Positions 24,445 through 33,381 of a stretch of 64,000 nt of DNA are shown piece by piece. This DNA comes from Deferribacteres bacterium. Lineage in GTDB: Bacteria > Zhuqueibacterota > Zhuqueibacteria > Zhuqueibacterales > Geothermadaptataceae. How positions within the stretch are numbered: position 1 is the first letter of the stretch; every line of letters starts with the position of its first letter. Made by a program: the position numbers and the translations under genes. The stretch lies in contig JACKDF010000006.1 in the NCBI GenBank assembly GCA_020633655.1, positions 248,001 to 312,000 on the forward strand, read 5' to 3'. The notes under the pieces are model-generated. The model did no database searches and had not been told where the DNA came from. It worked only from the letters and a program-made list of their open reading frames with translations.

Positions 24445-25473
24445 ATGAAATTATCGAACTTTAAGTATGAATTGCCAAAAGAATTGATCGCGCAATATCC
24501 CGCAGAAACGCGTGACGGATCACGGCTCATGGTGGTCGATCGTGAATCTGAAGCGCTTGAGGAAAAGAAATTCAAGGACATCATTGATCATTTTGACAAA
24601 GGCGATTGCCTGGTCATCAATGAAACCCGTGTTTTTCCTGCCCGTCTGCTGGGAACGAAAGATAAAACTGATGCTGAAGTGGAAATTTTCCTGTTACGTC
24701 AGCTCGAGGGCGGATTATGGGAAGTCCTCGTTAAACCTGCGCGCAAAGTAAGAGTCGGTAATCGATTGAGTATAGGCTCCGAGCTCATGTGTGATGTCAT
24801 TGACAATACAGTTTCCGGTGGACGTGTTGTCCGTTTTAATTTTGAAGGTGATTTTTTTGAAATTATTGACCGAATTGGTCGTTCGCCATTGCCGCCATAC
24901 GTTAATCGCGATCCTGAGCCGATGGATAAAGAACGTTATCAAACAGTGTATGCACGCGTTCGTGGCGCAGTAGCTGCACCAACAGCCGGTTTGCACTTCA
25001 CCGGGGATTTGCTGGACGCGTTGCGCAAAAAAGGTGTGAATGTTGTGCCGATCGTACTCCATCTTGGTCTCGGCAGTTTTCGACCAGTAATCGTTGAAGA
25101 CCTTGGACGTCACAAAATGGATAGCGAATACTATGAAATCAGCCAGCAAAGTGCGGATACTATAAATGAGACGATGAAAAATGGTGGCAAAATTACCGCT
25201 GTTGGTACAAGTGTCGTGCGTGCGCTGGAAACACAGGTCACATCCGAGGGCTGGGTTAAGCCTGATCAGGGCTGGACGGATAAATTTATCTATCCTCCCT
25301 ACAATTTTAAAATTGTTGATCAATTGGTCACAAATTTCCACTTGCCAGCATCAACATTACTTATGTTGATTTCTGCATTTGCCGGGCACGATCTCGTTTT
25401 TAAAGCATACAAGCAGGCAATTGATAGTAAATTTCGCTTTTACAGCTACGGCGATGCCATGCTGATTAAATAA
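24445..25473 (+). CDS. queA: tRNA preQ1(34) S-adenosylmethionine ribosyltransferase-isomerase QueA
   Basis: 342 residues, normal length. It begins MKLSNFKYELPKELIAQYPAETRDGSRLM and contains VINETRVFPARL, the AAPTAGLHFT motif and NFHLPASTLLMLISAFAG near the end. It transfers the ribosyl part of SAM to preQ1 in tRNA, giving epoxyqueuosine. The start at 24445 has GAGG upstream; an in-frame start at 24406 would add 13 residues outside the family. Confidence 0.96.
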   Translation: MKLSNFKYELPKELIAQYPAETRDGSRLMVVDRESEALEEKKFKDIIDHFDKGDCLVINETRVFPARLLGTKDKTDAEVEIFLLRQLEGGLWEVLVKPARKVRVGNRLSIGSELMCDVIDNTVSGGRVVRFNFEGDFFEIIDRIGRSPLPPYVNRDPEPMDKERYQTVYARVRGAVAAPTAGLHFTGDLLDALRKKGVNVVPIVLHLGLGSFRPVIVEDLGRHKMDSEYYEISQQSADTINETMKNGGKITAVGTSVVRALETQVTSEGWVKPDQGWTDKFIYPPYNFKIVDQLVTNFHLPASTLLMLISAFAGHDLVFKAYKQAIDSKFRFYSYGDAMLIK

Positions 25474-25503
25474 GCTGCTCGATCACCTAAAGATGGATTT
25501 GTG

Positions 25504-26187
25504 ATGGATCTTATTATTGTAGCGGCGGGAAAAGGATTGCGGTTTGGGGGAGATATGCCAAAGCAATTCCTTGAATTAGCCGGCAAACCGGTTCTCGCCC
25601 ATACAATAGATGCTTTTCAGATTCACCCGAAGATTGGTCGAATTATTGTAGTTGGTCCGGAAGATTGGCTTTTTTATATCGCAGATGAAATTGTCGACAA
25701 GTATAAATTTGACAAAGTAAACCACATTGTTAGTGGTGGCCAGGAACGGCAGGACTCCGTGCTTGCCGGCCTGAACGCGCTTGGTTCACAAACCGGTCCT
25801 GTTTTAATCCATGATGGTGCCCGTCCCCTTGTTACTGCCCCATTAATTGATCGTGTTATCGCTGCTCTGGATGATGCGCCCTCGGTAGTCCCCGCTGTTG
25901 CGGTAACGGATACAGTTAAAGTTGTTGAGGGAGACTTTGTTTCCAAATCCCTGCAGCGGGATAAGCTTCGTGCAGTACAAACACCGCAAGGATTCCATGT
26001 GGAAAATTTGCGTACCTTACTTCTGCAAGCGCAAATGGAAAAACGTACAGTCACCGATGAAGCGATGTTGATGGAAGAAAATGACATCGCAGTTGCACTT
26101 GTTGACGGTCAATCATCCAATTTAAAAATAACAAGCGCATTCGATTTAAAGATTGCAGAACTGATTTTGAAGGAAAGGGATTTATGA
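25504..26187 (+). CDS. ispD: 2-C-methyl-D-erythritol 4-phosphate cytidylyltransferase
   Basis: 227 residues. Nucleotidyltransferase signature MDLIIVAAGKGLRFGG, then KQFLELAGKPVLAHT, VSGGQERQDSVLAGL, LIHDGARPLV and TDTVKVV. It makes CDP-methylerythritol in the non-mevalonate isoprenoid pathway. The codon just before the chosen ATG is GTG (25501), an alternative start. It overlaps ispF by four bases. Confidence 0.95.
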   Translation: MDLIIVAAGKGLRFGGDMPKQFLELAGKPVLAHTIDAFQIHPKIGRIIVVGPEDWLFYIADEIVDKYKFDKVNHIVSGGQERQDSVLAGLNALGSQTGPVLIHDGARPLVTAPLIDRVIAALDDAPSVVPAVAVTDTVKVVEGDFVSKSLQRDKLRAVQTPQGFHVENLRTLLLQAQMEKRTVTDEAMLMEENDIAVALVDGQSSNLKITSAFDLKIAELILKERDL

Positions 26188-26669
26188 GAATCGGCCAGGG
26201 TTATGACGTGCATCAATTCGTAAAAAATCGACCACTTATCTTGGGCGGAGTGAATATCCCCCACGAAAAAGGCCTGGCAGGTCATTCCGATGCCGATGCG
26301 TTGTTGCATGCTATCGGTGATGCAATTTTAGGAGCTGCAGCACTTGGAGATCTTGGCAAGCATTTTCCGGATACGGATCCGGCTTATGCTAATTTTTCCA
26401 GCTTGCTTTTATTGCGCGAAATTTATGAATTGCTCCTTCGTCACAATTATACCGTTGTGAATGTGGATTCAACGATCGTTACAGAAGCGCCGAAAATTGC
26501 CCCACATATAGAGGCAATGCGGAAAAATATTGCACAATGCTTGAAACTCGACATAGGGGCTGTTTCTGTTAAAGCTACCACTTCAGAAAAAATGGGCTTT
26601 GTCGGGAAAGGTTATGGTTTGGCGGTTCATGCGATCGTGTTGATTGCACCCACAACCACAGATGTTTGA
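26184..26669 (+). CDS. ispF: 2-C-methyl-D-erythritol 2,4-cyclodiphosphate synthase
   Basis: 161 residues. The metal site is visible in GQGYDVHQF (Asp8, His10) and GLAGHSDADALLHAIGDAILG. The DLGKHFPDTD motif and KATTSEKMGFVGKGYGLAV C-terminal signature are also present. It follows ispD with an ATGA overlap, so the two pathway steps are co-translated. A small CTGCAA/TTGCAG hairpin lies in the short gap after it (near 26688-26703). Confidence 0.96.
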   Translation: MRIGQGYDVHQFVKNRPLILGGVNIPHEKGLAGHSDADALLHAIGDAILGAAALGDLGKHFPDTDPAYANFSSLLLLREIYELLLRHNYTVVNVDSTIVTEAPKIAPHIEAMRKNIAQCLKLDIGAVSVKATTSEKMGFVGKGYGLAVHAIVLIAPTTTDV

Positions 26670-26727
26670 TTTACAGTCGTAAGTTCCTGCAATGATTTGC
26701 AGAATAAAATTGAAAAGGAATAATTAG

Positions 26728-28170
26728 ATGTCACAGGAAACACGTGTACGTTTCGCCCCAAGTCCCACGGGTAGTTTGCATATCGGCAACGCACGTACCG
26801 CTATTTTAAATTGGTTATTTGCACGGCATACTGGTGGCTCATTTATTTTGCGCATTGAAGATACAGATTTAGAAAGGTCATCGAAGGAAAGTGAAGAAAG
26901 TATTTACAATGATCTGCACTGGTTAGGAATTAATTGGGATGAAGGACCGGATGTTGGCGGAAAAGTCGGTCCATATCGTCAGATGGAAAGAACGCATCTT
27001 TATGAAGAATACACGAATAAGTTATTAGCCAATGGTCATGCGTACCACTGTTTTTGTACTCAGGATGAGTTGGAAGAAATGCGGCAAAAGGCACTCGCTG
27101 AAGGCAAAACTGATGCATGGTATGATGGCCGACATCGTAATCTGACGACAGCCCAAAAACAAGCCTTTCGTGAGGAAGGACGCCAGCCTGTTGTGCGATT
27201 AAAATATCCTGATCAGGATATCACATTTATCGATATTGTCAAAGGCGAGACGACATTCCCGGCAGGCAGCACAGGCGATTTTGTGATCGTTCGCAGCGAT
27301 GGAACGCCGACATATAATTTTGCAGCAGTTATCGATGATGGATTAATGAAGATTTCCCATGTAATCCGAGGCGATGACCATCTTTCCAATACCCCGAAAC
27401 AGATAGCCGTTTATAACGCACTTGGTTGGAAAGTTCCAATTTTTGCGCACATTCCAATGATACTTGGCCCCGATAAGAGCAGGCTTTCCAAACGCCATGG
27501 AGCAACCTCTGTGCGTGGATACGCCGATGCAGGCTTTTTACCCGATGCACTCATCAATTTTATGAGTTTGTTAAGTTGGTCATCACCTTCTGGTGACGAA
27601 ATTTTATCTATTCAACGCTTGATTGATGAATTCGATTTTTCGCGAGTTTCAAAATCTCCTGCAGTTTTTAATGTCGAGAAGCTCGAATGGATGAATGGTA
27701 TGTATATCCGTTCCCTTGCGATTGAGAAACTCACGGACCTCTGCTTACCCTACTTGCAAAATGCTGGTTATCATCTTCCTGAGCGTTCTGTTCTTGAGCA
27801 AATAGTTGCGATGGTGCAAGAAAATCTGGAACGACTTAAGGAAATTGTTGAAAAACTGGAATTTGTTTTTGCTGATAAGGTTATTCCTGCAACAGCGGAA
27901 GCCGTTCGAATGATTGAAAAGGAGTCCACATCGAAGGTCTTCTGGTCCTTTCTGCGTCAACTCGACAAAGTTGAGCAGCTTGATTTTGCCCGTTTTCGAC
28001 AAATTATGAAAACGGTGAGTGAGGAAACCGGTGTTATGGGAAAAGATTTATGGATGCCATTACGAGTTGCATTGACTGGTCAAATCCATGGACCTGACTT
28101 ACCTAAAGTTGTGGATATTTTTGGAAAAGAACGATGTAAGAAGCTGGTTGAATCGGCTTTAAACATTTAA
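26728..28170 (+). CDS. gltX: Glutamyl-tRNA synthetase
   Basis: 480 residues, class I synthetase. HIGH-type motif is SLHIGNARTA in RFAPSPTGSLHIGN; the KMSKS-type motif is SRLSKRHGATSV. The C-terminal anticodon-binding part is helical. It charges tRNA-Glu. In the segment that carries zinc ligands in the E. coli enzyme, the first pair reads HCFC but the third Cys position reads YDGRHR, so zinc coordination may differ. AAGGA precedes the ATG. Confidence 0.95.
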   Translation: MSQETRVRFAPSPTGSLHIGNARTAILNWLFARHTGGSFILRIEDTDLERSSKESEESIYNDLHWLGINWDEGPDVGGKVGPYRQMERTHLYEEYTNKLLANGHAYHCFCTQDELEEMRQKALAEGKTDAWYDGRHRNLTTAQKQAFREEGRQPVVRLKYPDQDITFIDIVKGETTFPAGSTGDFVIVRSDGTPTYNFAAVIDDGLMKISHVIRGDDHLSNTPKQIAVYNALGWKVPIFAHIPMILGPDKSRLSKRHGATSVRGYADAGFLPDALINFMSLLSWSSPSGDEILSIQRLIDEFDFSRVSKSPAVFNVEKLEWMNGMYIRSLAIEKLTDLCLPYLQNAGYHLPERSVLEQIVAMVQENLERLKEIVEKLEFVFADKVIPATAEAVRMIEKESTSKVFWSFLRQLDKVEQLDFARFRQIMKTVSEETGVMGKDLWMPLRVALTGQIHGPDLPKVVDIFGKERCKKLVESALNI

Positions 28171-28217
28171 AAAATTATACATAATCCAAAAATATCTACA
28201 CTATCTGGAGTACAATT

Positions 28218-29672
28218 ATGGCGATAAAAATTTATAATACATTATCAGGCGGGAAGGAAGAATACCAACCAATAAATTCCGACTATACCGGATTCTATGT
28301 CTGTGGTCCAACCGTATATGATTATTTTCACATTGGCAATGCCCGTCCTTTCATCGTTTTTGATGTGATCAGGCGATTTTTGATTTTTCGTGGATATAAT
28401 GTTCGTTACGTCATGAATCTAACGGATATTGATGATAAAATTATCAATCGAGCGAAAGCAGATGGAGTAACCAGCAAGGAGATTGCTGATCGTTATATCA
28501 ATGCCTTTTTCGAAGACATTCAAAAGTTAGGTGTTCGCCCAGCTGATGTATATCCACGAGCCACGGATCATATCAATGAAATCATTGCAACGATTAAAAA
28601 GCTGGTGGAGCAGGACGTAGCCTATAGCAGTGCCGGCGATGTTTTTTATGACGTAACAAAATTTGCCAATTACGGACAGCTTTCAAAGAAAAAACTCGAC
28701 GAATTGCAGGCCGGCAAGCGTATTGCCGTAGACGAAAGAAAGAAAAATTCAGCGGATTTTGTATTATGGAAAGCTGCTAAGCCTGGTGAGCCTTTTTGGC
28801 CAAGTCCCTGGGGAAATGGTCGTCCAGGTTGGCATATTGAGTGTTCTGTTATGTCGATGAAATATCTGGGAAAATCCTTTGATTTTCATGGCGGCGGTCA
28901 GGATTTAATTTTTCCTCATCATGAAAATGAAATTGCCCAAAGTTGTGCTGCCACCGGGTGTAATATTTTTGCAAAATACTGGTTGCATAATGGTTTTCTG
29001 GATATGAAAGGCGAAAAGATGTCGAAATCGCTGGGAAATTTTGTTACCGCCCGCGGTTTGATGGAAACTTATCCAACTACTGCTATTCGACTTTTCTTTC
29101 TGCAAAAACATTATCGGGGCCCGATCGATTTTAGCGAAGAAGGATTAAATGCTGCTACAGTTACTGCTCAACGGCTTTCGTTAACCTATAAAAAGTTGAA
29201 AGATTTGATTCCAGCGGATTTCGTTCCCAATAAGTTGGAAGAAACAGCAAAAATTGGGGATTTTGTGCGGCAGATCCAAGCTTTGGATAGCGATTTGCTT
29301 GCCGCCATGGAAGATGATTTTAATACTCCTGGTGCCATAGGCAAATTATTTGATATCGTGCGTGAGACGAACAAGTTTATCGATGAAGTTGCTAAACGAG
29401 AAGATGCGAATAATGTTTTGCATTGGTTAATTAGCAAGTATGATGAATATGACCGTTTTTTTGGTATTATCGATAAAAGCCATGCCGGCGTCGATCATGA
29501 GCAATTGGATGGTTTAATGCAGGCTATTTTAAAAACACGTCAAACTTTGCGAAAAGAGAAGAATTGGGCTCTTGCAGATCAACTGCGTGATGATCTCGCA
29601 AATGCGGGTATCGTGTTGGAGGATTCACCTTCTGGAACGACCTGGAGATGGCAGAATAAAATTTTAAAATAG
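28218..29672 (+). CDS. cysS: Cysteinyl-tRNA synthetase
   Basis: 484 residues. The start region has VCGPTVYDYFHIGNARPF (zinc Cys and the HIGH motif), followed by WHIECSVMS, FPHHENEIAQS (zinc ligands) and the KMSKS motif GEKMSKSLGNF. The C-terminal DALR-like helical domain includes ALADQLRDDLANAGIVLEDS. It charges tRNA-Cys. GGAG is 8 bases upstream. The tRNA promoter begins two bases past its stop codon. Confidence 0.96.
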   Translation: MAIKIYNTLSGGKEEYQPINSDYTGFYVCGPTVYDYFHIGNARPFIVFDVIRRFLIFRGYNVRYVMNLTDIDDKIINRAKADGVTSKEIADRYINAFFEDIQKLGVRPADVYPRATDHINEIIATIKKLVEQDVAYSSAGDVFYDVTKFANYGQLSKKKLDELQAGKRIAVDERKKNSADFVLWKAAKPGEPFWPSPWGNGRPGWHIECSVMSMKYLGKSFDFHGGGQDLIFPHHENEIAQSCAATGCNIFAKYWLHNGFLDMKGEKMSKSLGNFVTARGLMETYPTTAIRLFFLQKHYRGPIDFSEEGLNAATVTAQRLSLTYKKLKDLIPADFVPNKLEETAKIGDFVRQIQALDSDLLAAMEDDFNTPGAIGKLFDIVRETNKFIDEVAKREDANNVLHWLISKYDEYDRFFGIIDKSHAGVDHEQLDGLMQAILKTRQTLRKEKNWALADQLRDDLANAGIVLEDSPSGTTWRWQNKILK

Positions 29673-29674
29673 TC

Positions 29675-29702
29675 TTGACATCCATATTTTTTTTTGTATA
29701 TT
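29675..29702 (+). promoter_or_regulatory. Strong sigma-70 promoter for the tRNA cluster
   Basis: Consensus TTGACA (29675-29680), a 16-base spacer containing a T-tract, and TATATT (29697-29702). Located about 50 bases before the first tRNA, immediately after cysS. The alternative -10 TATTAT (29699) would give an 18-base spacer. Confidence 0.75.
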
Positions 29703-29751
29703 ATTCGGCTGTTCTTAATTTGAATATTAACGATATACGATGTGATATTTT

Positions 29752-29824
29752 GCCACCATAGCTCAGATGGTAGAGCAACTGATTTGTAATCAGTGGGTCG
29801 CGGGTTCAATTCCTGCTGGTGGCT
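29752..29824 (+). tRNA. tRNA-Thr (anticodon UGU)
   Basis: 73 bases folding as a cloverleaf: acceptor GCCACCA with TGGTGGC, D arm GCTC-AGATGGTA-GAGC, anticodon stem ACTGA/TCAGT around loop TTTGTAA (anticodon TGT, reads ACA), and T loop GGTTCAATTCC. The 3' CCA is not encoded. Confidence 0.96.
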
Positions 29825-29831
29825 TTATCGC

Positions 29832-29913
29832 GGGGAGATTCCAGAGTGGCCAAATGGGGCAGACTGTAAATCTGTTGGCGATGCCTTCGGAGGTTCGAAT
29901 CCTCCTCTCCCCA
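29832..29913 (+). tRNA. tRNA-Tyr (anticodon GUA)
   Basis: 82 bases with a long variable arm, as expected for tRNA-Tyr. Acceptor GGGGAGA with TCTCCCC, anticodon loop CTGTAAA (GTA), T loop GGTTCGAATCC. Only 7 bases after the first tRNA. No encoded CCA. Confidence 0.96.
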
Positions 29914-29985
29914 CAGAAGTTTAGTCATGTTGGTCTGTTACCCCCAGTTATCCTGCTAATTCTGTCAAGTGCTTCATGAGTTTAG

Positions 29986-30042
29986 ACCCCTATTAGTTTA
30001 TCAGAAGCCGGAATAGTATGCTGAGAAATATGGGGTTTTTTT
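29986..30042 (+). terminator. Weak terminator-like element between tRNA-Tyr and tRNA-Gly
   Basis: ACCCC (29986-29990) can pair with GGGGT (30032-30036) across a long partly structured loop (TCAG/CTGA inside), followed by seven T. The stem is short, so partial termination within the tRNA cluster is only a possibility. Confidence 0.3.
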
Positions 30043-30054
30043 GTCTTCAAAAAT

Positions 30055-30128
30055 GCGGGAGTAACTCAGTTGGCTAGAGTCACAGCCTTCCAAGCTGTTG
30101 GTCGCGGGTTCGAGTCCCGTCTCCCGCT
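30055..30128 (+). tRNA. tRNA-Gly (anticodon UCC)
   Basis: 74 bases. Acceptor GCGGGAG with CTCCCGC, anticodon stem CAGC around loop CTTCCAA (TCC), T loop GGTTCGAGTCC. Separated from tRNA-Tyr by about 140 bases. Confidence 0.96.
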
Positions 30129-30143
30129 CTACTGGTGTAGCCT

Positions 30144-30216
<73 letters not shown>

Positions 30217-30270
30217 CTCGTTTTTGAGCTTTTATGCTGCCGTTTTTTGGAGAGAGTGAGAGTTTGGATT

Positions 30271-30344
30271 AGGTCTGTAGCACAAGTGGCTAGTGCGCCG
30301 GTCTCCAAAACCGGAGGTTGGGGGTTCGAGTCCCTCCAGGCCTG
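30271..30344 (+). tRNA. tRNA-Trp (anticodon CCA)
   Basis: 74 bases. Acceptor AGGTCTG with CAGGCCT (one G-U pair), anticodon stem CCGGT/ACCGG around CTCCAAA (CCA), T loop GGTTCGAGTCC. It sits just upstream of secE, a conserved arrangement. Confidence 0.96.
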
Positions 30345-30385
30345 CAATGTAAGAGTTTGTTGTTAATTTGATTGAGAAAAGTAAA

Positions 30386-30574
30386 ATGGCCCTATTGCAA
30401 AAACCTATGCAGTTTATCGACGAAGTAAAGGCAGAGCTCTCTAAAGTGAGTTGGCCTACTTTTGAAGCTTTGAAAAGTAATACGTGGGTTGTAATCGCAC
30501 TATCACTCTTTTTGGCGATTTATATTTTCGTAATCGATAAAGGACTGAGTTATTTAATTTTTCTTTTGTATTAA
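30386..30574 (+). CDS. secE: Preprotein translocase subunit SecE
   Basis: 62 residues, short single-TM form. The amphipathic part is QFIDEVKAELSKVSWPTFEAL with the conserved WP, followed by one TM helix (WVVIALSLFLAIYIFVI). It clamps SecY (encoded at 55255) in the inner-membrane translocon. ATG 30386 was chosen; an in-frame TTG at 30368 would add six residues. Conserved pairing with nusG. Confidence 0.93.
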   Translation: MALLQKPMQFIDEVKAELSKVSWPTFEALKSNTWVVIALSLFLAIYIFVIDKGLSYLIFLLY

Positions 30575-30591
30575 AAGCCAGGAACGGACGC

Positions 30592-31155
30592 GTGGCTGAA
30601 AATTTAGAAAATAAAGGCAGTGAAGAGCTGAAATGGTATGCATTGCATGTGCTTTCGGGGCACGAGCAAAAAGTTAAAGCTCATTTGGAAAACGAAGCCG
30701 AGCTTGCTGGCTTATCAGATAAAATAGCTCAAATTCTCATTCCCTCGGAACAGGTAACTGAAATGCGGCAGGGAAAAAAACGCACTCGAAATAAAGTTTT
30801 TTTTCCAGGCTATATGCTTGTAGAGTTGGAGTTGAGTAAGGAAACTCGACATCTTGTACAGAATACACCGGGTATTACAAATTTTGTAGGGCCGCGGAAT
30901 GAGCCTCAGCCACTCCGACCAGATGAGGTGGATCGTATTCTTGGTCGTGTTGATGAGACCAGTGCTGAAGGACGTATTGAGATTCCGTTTCGAATCGGTG
31001 ATCCTATTCGAGTTACGGATGGTCCTTTTACAGATTTTACGGGTTTCATTGAAGAAATCAATGAAGAGAAGAAAAAAGTTAAGGTTAGGGTAAGTATTTT
31101 TGGTAGGTCAACTCCTGTTGAGCTTGATTTTTTACAAGTTGAACTTGAAAACTAA
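30592..31155 (+). CDS. nusG: Transcription termination/antitermination factor NusG
   Basis: 187 residues. NGN domain: ELKWYALHVLSGHEQKVKAHLE, TRNKVFFPGYMLVELEL and VQNTPGITNFVGP. The C-terminal KOW domain is GDPIRVTDGPFTDFTGFIEEINEEKKKVKV. It binds RNA polymerase and links it to Rho or ribosomes. The start is GTG with AGGA 8 bases upstream. Confidence 0.96.
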   Translation: MAENLENKGSEELKWYALHVLSGHEQKVKAHLENEAELAGLSDKIAQILIPSEQVTEMRQGKKRTRNKVFFPGYMLVELELSKETRHLVQNTPGITNFVGPRNEPQPLRPDEVDRILGRVDETSAEGRIEIPFRIGDPIRVTDGPFTDFTGFIEEINEEKKKVKVRVSIFGRSTPVELDFLQVELEN

Positions 31156-31173
31156 GTATACGGTGGATTTTTC

Positions 31174-31599
31174 ATGGCAAAGAAAATAACAGGCCTTATT
31201 AAACTGCAAATTCCTGCGGGTCAGGCTAATCCTTCGCCTCCTGTTGGTCCCGCGCTGGGACAGCACGGCGTAAATATTATGGAGTTCTGTAAAGCATTCA
31301 ATGCGAAGACGCAAGATAGAATGGGTTTGATCATTCCAGTTGTAATTACTGTTTATGCGGATCGATCGTTCACGTTTATTACAAAAACTCCTCCGGCTGC
31401 TGTTCTTTTAAAAAAAGCTGCGGGTCTTGAAAAAGGTTCAGGCGAGCCAAACCGTAATAAGGTTGGCAAGGTGACGAACGACCAGGTAAAAGAGATTGCA
31501 GAGTTGAAAATGCCGGACCTGAACGCAAATGATGTTGATGCTGCTATGGAAATTATTAAGGGTACAGCTCGCAGTATGGGACTGGTTGTTGAAGGCTAA
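31174..31599 (+). CDS. rplK: 50S ribosomal protein L11
   Basis: 141 residues, usual size. It contains LQIPAGQANPSPPVGPALGQHGVNIMEF (the proline-rich N-terminal domain that contacts release factors and the GTPase centre) and TPPAAVLLKKAAG. The last part, DLNANDVDAAMEIIKGTARSMGL, binds 23S rRNA. It lies in the rplK-rplA pair following nusG. Confidence 0.97.
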   Translation: MAKKITGLIKLQIPAGQANPSPPVGPALGQHGVNIMEFCKAFNAKTQDRMGLIIPVVITVYADRSFTFITKTPPAAVLLKKAAGLEKGSGEPNRNKVGKVTNDQVKEIAELKMPDLNANDVDAAMEIIKGTARSMGLVVEG

Positions 31600-31625
31600 A
31601 ACTTTTCTGATTTTGGGATAACGGT

Positions 31626-32318
31626 ATGAAACACAGTAGAAGATACAATGATGCACAGACTAAAATAACTCGTGGGGTCGATTACTCCTTGGATGACGCA
31701 ATTAAGCTGGTAAAGGAAGTTGCAACTGCCAAGTTCGATGAAACAGTTGAAGTTACTGTGCGTTTGGGTGTTGATCCACGCCATGCTGATCAGGTTGTCC
31801 GCGGGACTGTTACACTGCCTCATGGTACTGGAAAAGATGTGCGTGTTCTCGTCATAGCAAAGGGCGCGAAAGCAACTGAGGCTGAAGAAGCCGGCGCTGA
31901 TTTTGTTGGCTTTGATGACGTAGTTACTAAAATACAGGGTGGATGGTACGATTTTGATGTAATGATAGCCACACCTGATGTTATGGCGCAGGTAGGTAAA
32001 TTAGGACGTGTTCTGGGTCCCCGTGGTTTGATGCCAAATCCTAAGGCTGGAACCGTCACCATGGAAGTTGCCAAAGCTGTTCAAGATGTAAAAGCTGGAA
32101 AAATTGAGTTCCGTGTTGATAAGTACGGAATTTTACACGTCGGTGTTGGAAAGGTATCTTTTGATCCAGCAAAATTAGAAGAAAATATTCGTTCATTCCT
32201 GGATGTTGTGCAAAGATTGCGTCCGCCAGCTGCAAAGGGGCAGTATGTGCGAAGTGTAACCTTGGGAAGCACGATGGGGCCGGGTGTCCGTGTAGATAGA
32301 AATTCAATAGTATCGTAA
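31626..32318 (+). CDS. rplA: 50S ribosomal protein L1
   Basis: 230 residues. Hallmarks are VDPRHADQVVRGTVTLPHGTGK, LGRVLGPRGLMPNPKAGTV, IEFRVDKYGILHVGVGKVSF and KGQYVRSVTLGSTMGPGVRVD. It forms the L1 stalk and in many bacteria represses its own rplKA mRNA; no leader element was identified here. Confidence 0.97.
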   Translation: MKHSRRYNDAQTKITRGVDYSLDDAIKLVKEVATAKFDETVEVTVRLGVDPRHADQVVRGTVTLPHGTGKDVRVLVIAKGAKATEAEEAGADFVGFDDVVTKIQGGWYDFDVMIATPDVMAQVGKLGRVLGPRGLMPNPKAGTVTMEVAKAVQDVKAGKIEFRVDKYGILHVGVGKVSFDPAKLEENIRSFLDVVQRLRPPAAKGQYVRSVTLGSTMGPGVRVDRNSIVS

Positions 32319-32345
32319 GGTGCTGCAATCGAAGGCGAGAATATT

Positions 32346-32885
32346 ATGGAAGCATACATGGCAGAGCCGCGTCCTGAGAAGGTTGCGGAAGTTGAAAAAC
32401 TCTCAGAAAAACTGACCAACGCGAAGGGTGTATATCTAACAGATTTCAGCGGTCTGAGTGTTGAAGATATAACTGATCTCCGCAAACGCTTTACCAAAGA
32501 GAATGTTGAGTATCTTGTTGTTAAGAATACTTTAGCCCGATTTGGCGCGCAAAAAGCCGGGCAGGATAATCTTGTTGAGCATTTTCGTGGTCCAATTGCA
32601 ATGGCCTTGGGTTATGAAGATCCCGCTACCCCTGCTCGAATTTTAACTGGTTTTTTAAAAGATCATCCCAAGCCTGAAGTTAAAGCCTGTATGATTGAGG
32701 GTGATGTGCTTCCAGGTAGTGAAGTCGAAAATATTTCAAAATGGCTGACAAGAGAAGAATTGTTAGCAAAACTTGTGGGTAGTTTGAATAGTCCGATCTA
32801 CGGATTCGTCAACACCCTTGCAGGTGTCCTGCGACAGTTTGTAACTGTAGTAGATGCCATCCGTCAACAAAAAGAAAATCAATAG
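32346..32885 (+). CDS. rplJ: 50S ribosomal protein L10
   Basis: 179 residues. It contains YLTDFSGLSVEDITDLRKRF and the NTLARFGAQKAG helix, with a C-terminal helical tail that holds L7/L12 dimers (GSLNSPIYGFVNTLAGVLRQFVTVVDAI). The start could instead be the ATG at 32358, which has GGAAG five bases upstream; both are plausible. Confidence 0.93.
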   Translation: MEAYMAEPRPEKVAEVEKLSEKLTNAKGVYLTDFSGLSVEDITDLRKRFTKENVEYLVVKNTLARFGAQKAGQDNLVEHFRGPIAMALGYEDPATPARILTGFLKDHPKPEVKACMIEGDVLPGSEVENISKWLTREELLAKLVGSLNSPIYGFVNTLAGVLRQFVTVVDAIRQQKENQ

Positions 32886-32955
32886 GGCTGTTCGCAGCTT
32901 TAATACAATTTCCGTTAACTTGCAAACATTTCAATGAGACCAAGGAGGAATTCCC

Positions 32956-33348
32956 GTGGCCGCAGAAACTAATGGTCAACTCGATAGCTTCATCGAGTCA
33001 ATAGAAAACATGTCCGTTAAAGAGCTTAATGAACTCGTGAAGGCTCTTGAAGAGCGTTTTGGTGTAAGTGCAGCTGCACCAGTTATGGCTGTTGCAGGTG
33101 CAGTACCTGGCGTAGCAGCTGAAGCTGCAGAAGAAAAAACTGATTTTGATGTCATATTAGCAGGCGCAGGTGACAAGAAAATCCAGGTTATCAAGGTTGT
33201 ACGTACAATTACTAACCTTGGGCTGAAAGAAGCGAAAGAACTGGTTGATTCTGCCCCCAAGCCAATTAAAGAAGCTGTATCGAAAGACGAAGCAGAAGAA
33301 ATTAAAGCCAAACTTGAAGAAGTTGGCGCTACTGTGGAATTAAAATAA
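32956..33348 (+). CDS. rplL: 50S ribosomal protein L7/L12
   Basis: 130 residues. N-terminal dimerisation helices (IESIENMSVKELNELVKALEE), an Ala/Val/Gly-rich hinge and the C-terminal domain EKTDFDVILAGAGDKKIQVIKVVRTITNLGLKEAKELVD, which recruits translational GTPases. GTG start with AGGAGG eight bases upstream. The hinge has the extra Ala-rich stretch usual in longer L7/L12 forms. Confidence 0.97.
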   Translation: MAAETNGQLDSFIESIENMSVKELNELVKALEERFGVSAAAPVMAVAGAVPGVAAEAAEEKTDFDVILAGAGDKKIQVIKVVRTITNLGLKEAKELVDSAPKPIKEAVSKDEAEEIKAKLEEVGATVELK

Positions 33349-33381
33349 TCCTAAAACCAATTGCCAGAGGATGGTTTTTGC

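Noticed and set aside
24715..25341. A 208-codon minus-strand frame inside queA
   Set aside because: Shadow of queA on the opposite strand; no motif and poor composition.
29767..29979. 70-codon plus-strand frame in the tRNA cluster
   Set aside because: It runs through tRNA-Thr and tRNA-Tyr; the frame is a by-product of tRNA sequence.
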